A DNA stretch of 31,425 nucleotides from VRUE01 sp036376915 (GTDB lineage: Bacteria; Actinomycetota; Thermoleophilia; Solirubrobacterales; 70-9), in assembly GCA_036376915.1 (NCBI GenBank), contig DASUZK010000105.1:1-31425 (forward strand). The letters are read 5' to 3'. A model generated the notes under the pieces. It saw only the letters and a list, made by a program, of their open reading frames with translations. It was not told the DNA's origin and made no database searches. A program made the translations under genes and the position numbers. Each line of letters starts with the position of its first letter. Position 1 is the first letter of the stretch. Below are positions 31,397 through 31,425 of this stretch, in pieces.

Positions 31397-31425
31397 CTGT
31401 CCTTCTCCGCGAGTCCGCGATAACC

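Overview
This window is a high-GC, gene-dense stretch with ATGA start/stop overlaps, many GTG starts and apparently leaderless genes. That suggests an actinobacterium; a Thermoleophilia/Solirubrobacterales-type organism is my inference and not something the sequence proves. Most of the first 22 kb is a cell-surface polysaccharide locus. Its pieces are the end of an initiating sugar-1-phosphate transferase, a full dTDP-L-rhamnose set (rfbA, rfbD, rfbB, rfbC on the minus strand), several family 2 glycosyltransferases, a Wzy-like polymerase, a Wzx-like flippase and a GT4-like glycosyltransferase. An FkbM methyltransferase, a second methyltransferase-like protein, a GDP-mannose 3,5-epimerase, two large multi-pass GT-C-like membrane proteins and two polyprenol-phosphate sugar synthase-like enzymes follow.

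Layout: 1-1343 sugar transferase plus GT2; 1424-2280 a small winged-helix ORF and a vapBC toxin-antitoxin pair; 2421-6236 the rhamnose genes (minus), interrupted at 3953-4291 by a structured non-coding block; 6265-13798 a tightly coupled plus-strand operon (GT2, GT2, polymerase, flippase, GT, GT2); 13862-16403 modification enzymes; 16392-20884 membrane glycosyltransferases and a GtrB-like enzyme; 20885-21205 a palindrome-rich convergent intergenic region; 21206-23643 a DPM1-like synthase, a secreted glycosidase and an FMN/F420-type oxidase-fold protein; 23839-24436 a second antitoxin/PIN toxin pair; 24485-31396 accessory genes (DJ-1/PfpI, a secreted DUF1906-type protein, a penicillin acylase-type Ntn hydrolase, a delta-60-repeat secreted protein, an MBL hydrolase).

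The most unusual object is at 4103-4190 (minus), between rfbD and rfbB. It is an 88-nt gene that folds perfectly as a selenocysteine-tRNA-like cloverleaf: 8-bp acceptor stem, 4-bp T stem, 6-bp D stem with a 4-nt loop, and a long variable arm. Its anticodon is GAC (valine), not UCA. The 8/4 architecture is that of the rare 'allo-tRNAs'. Immediately downstream lies a 107-bp structured inverted repeat. It carries a perfect 14-nt antisense copy of the tRNA anticodon arm and, on the opposite strand, a copy of the tRNA 5' half in which the D hairpin keeps its shape but not its sequence. A terminator-like hairpin just before rfbB overlaps one arm of that structure.

Working together, the genes would make dTDP-L-rhamnose and probably a GDP-hexose, assemble a repeat unit on a lipid carrier, flip and polymerise it (Wzx/Wzy type), and decorate or trim it with methyltransferases, lipid-linked sugar transferases and secreted hydrolases. 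Assignments are from recognisable motifs only; no database search was possible.
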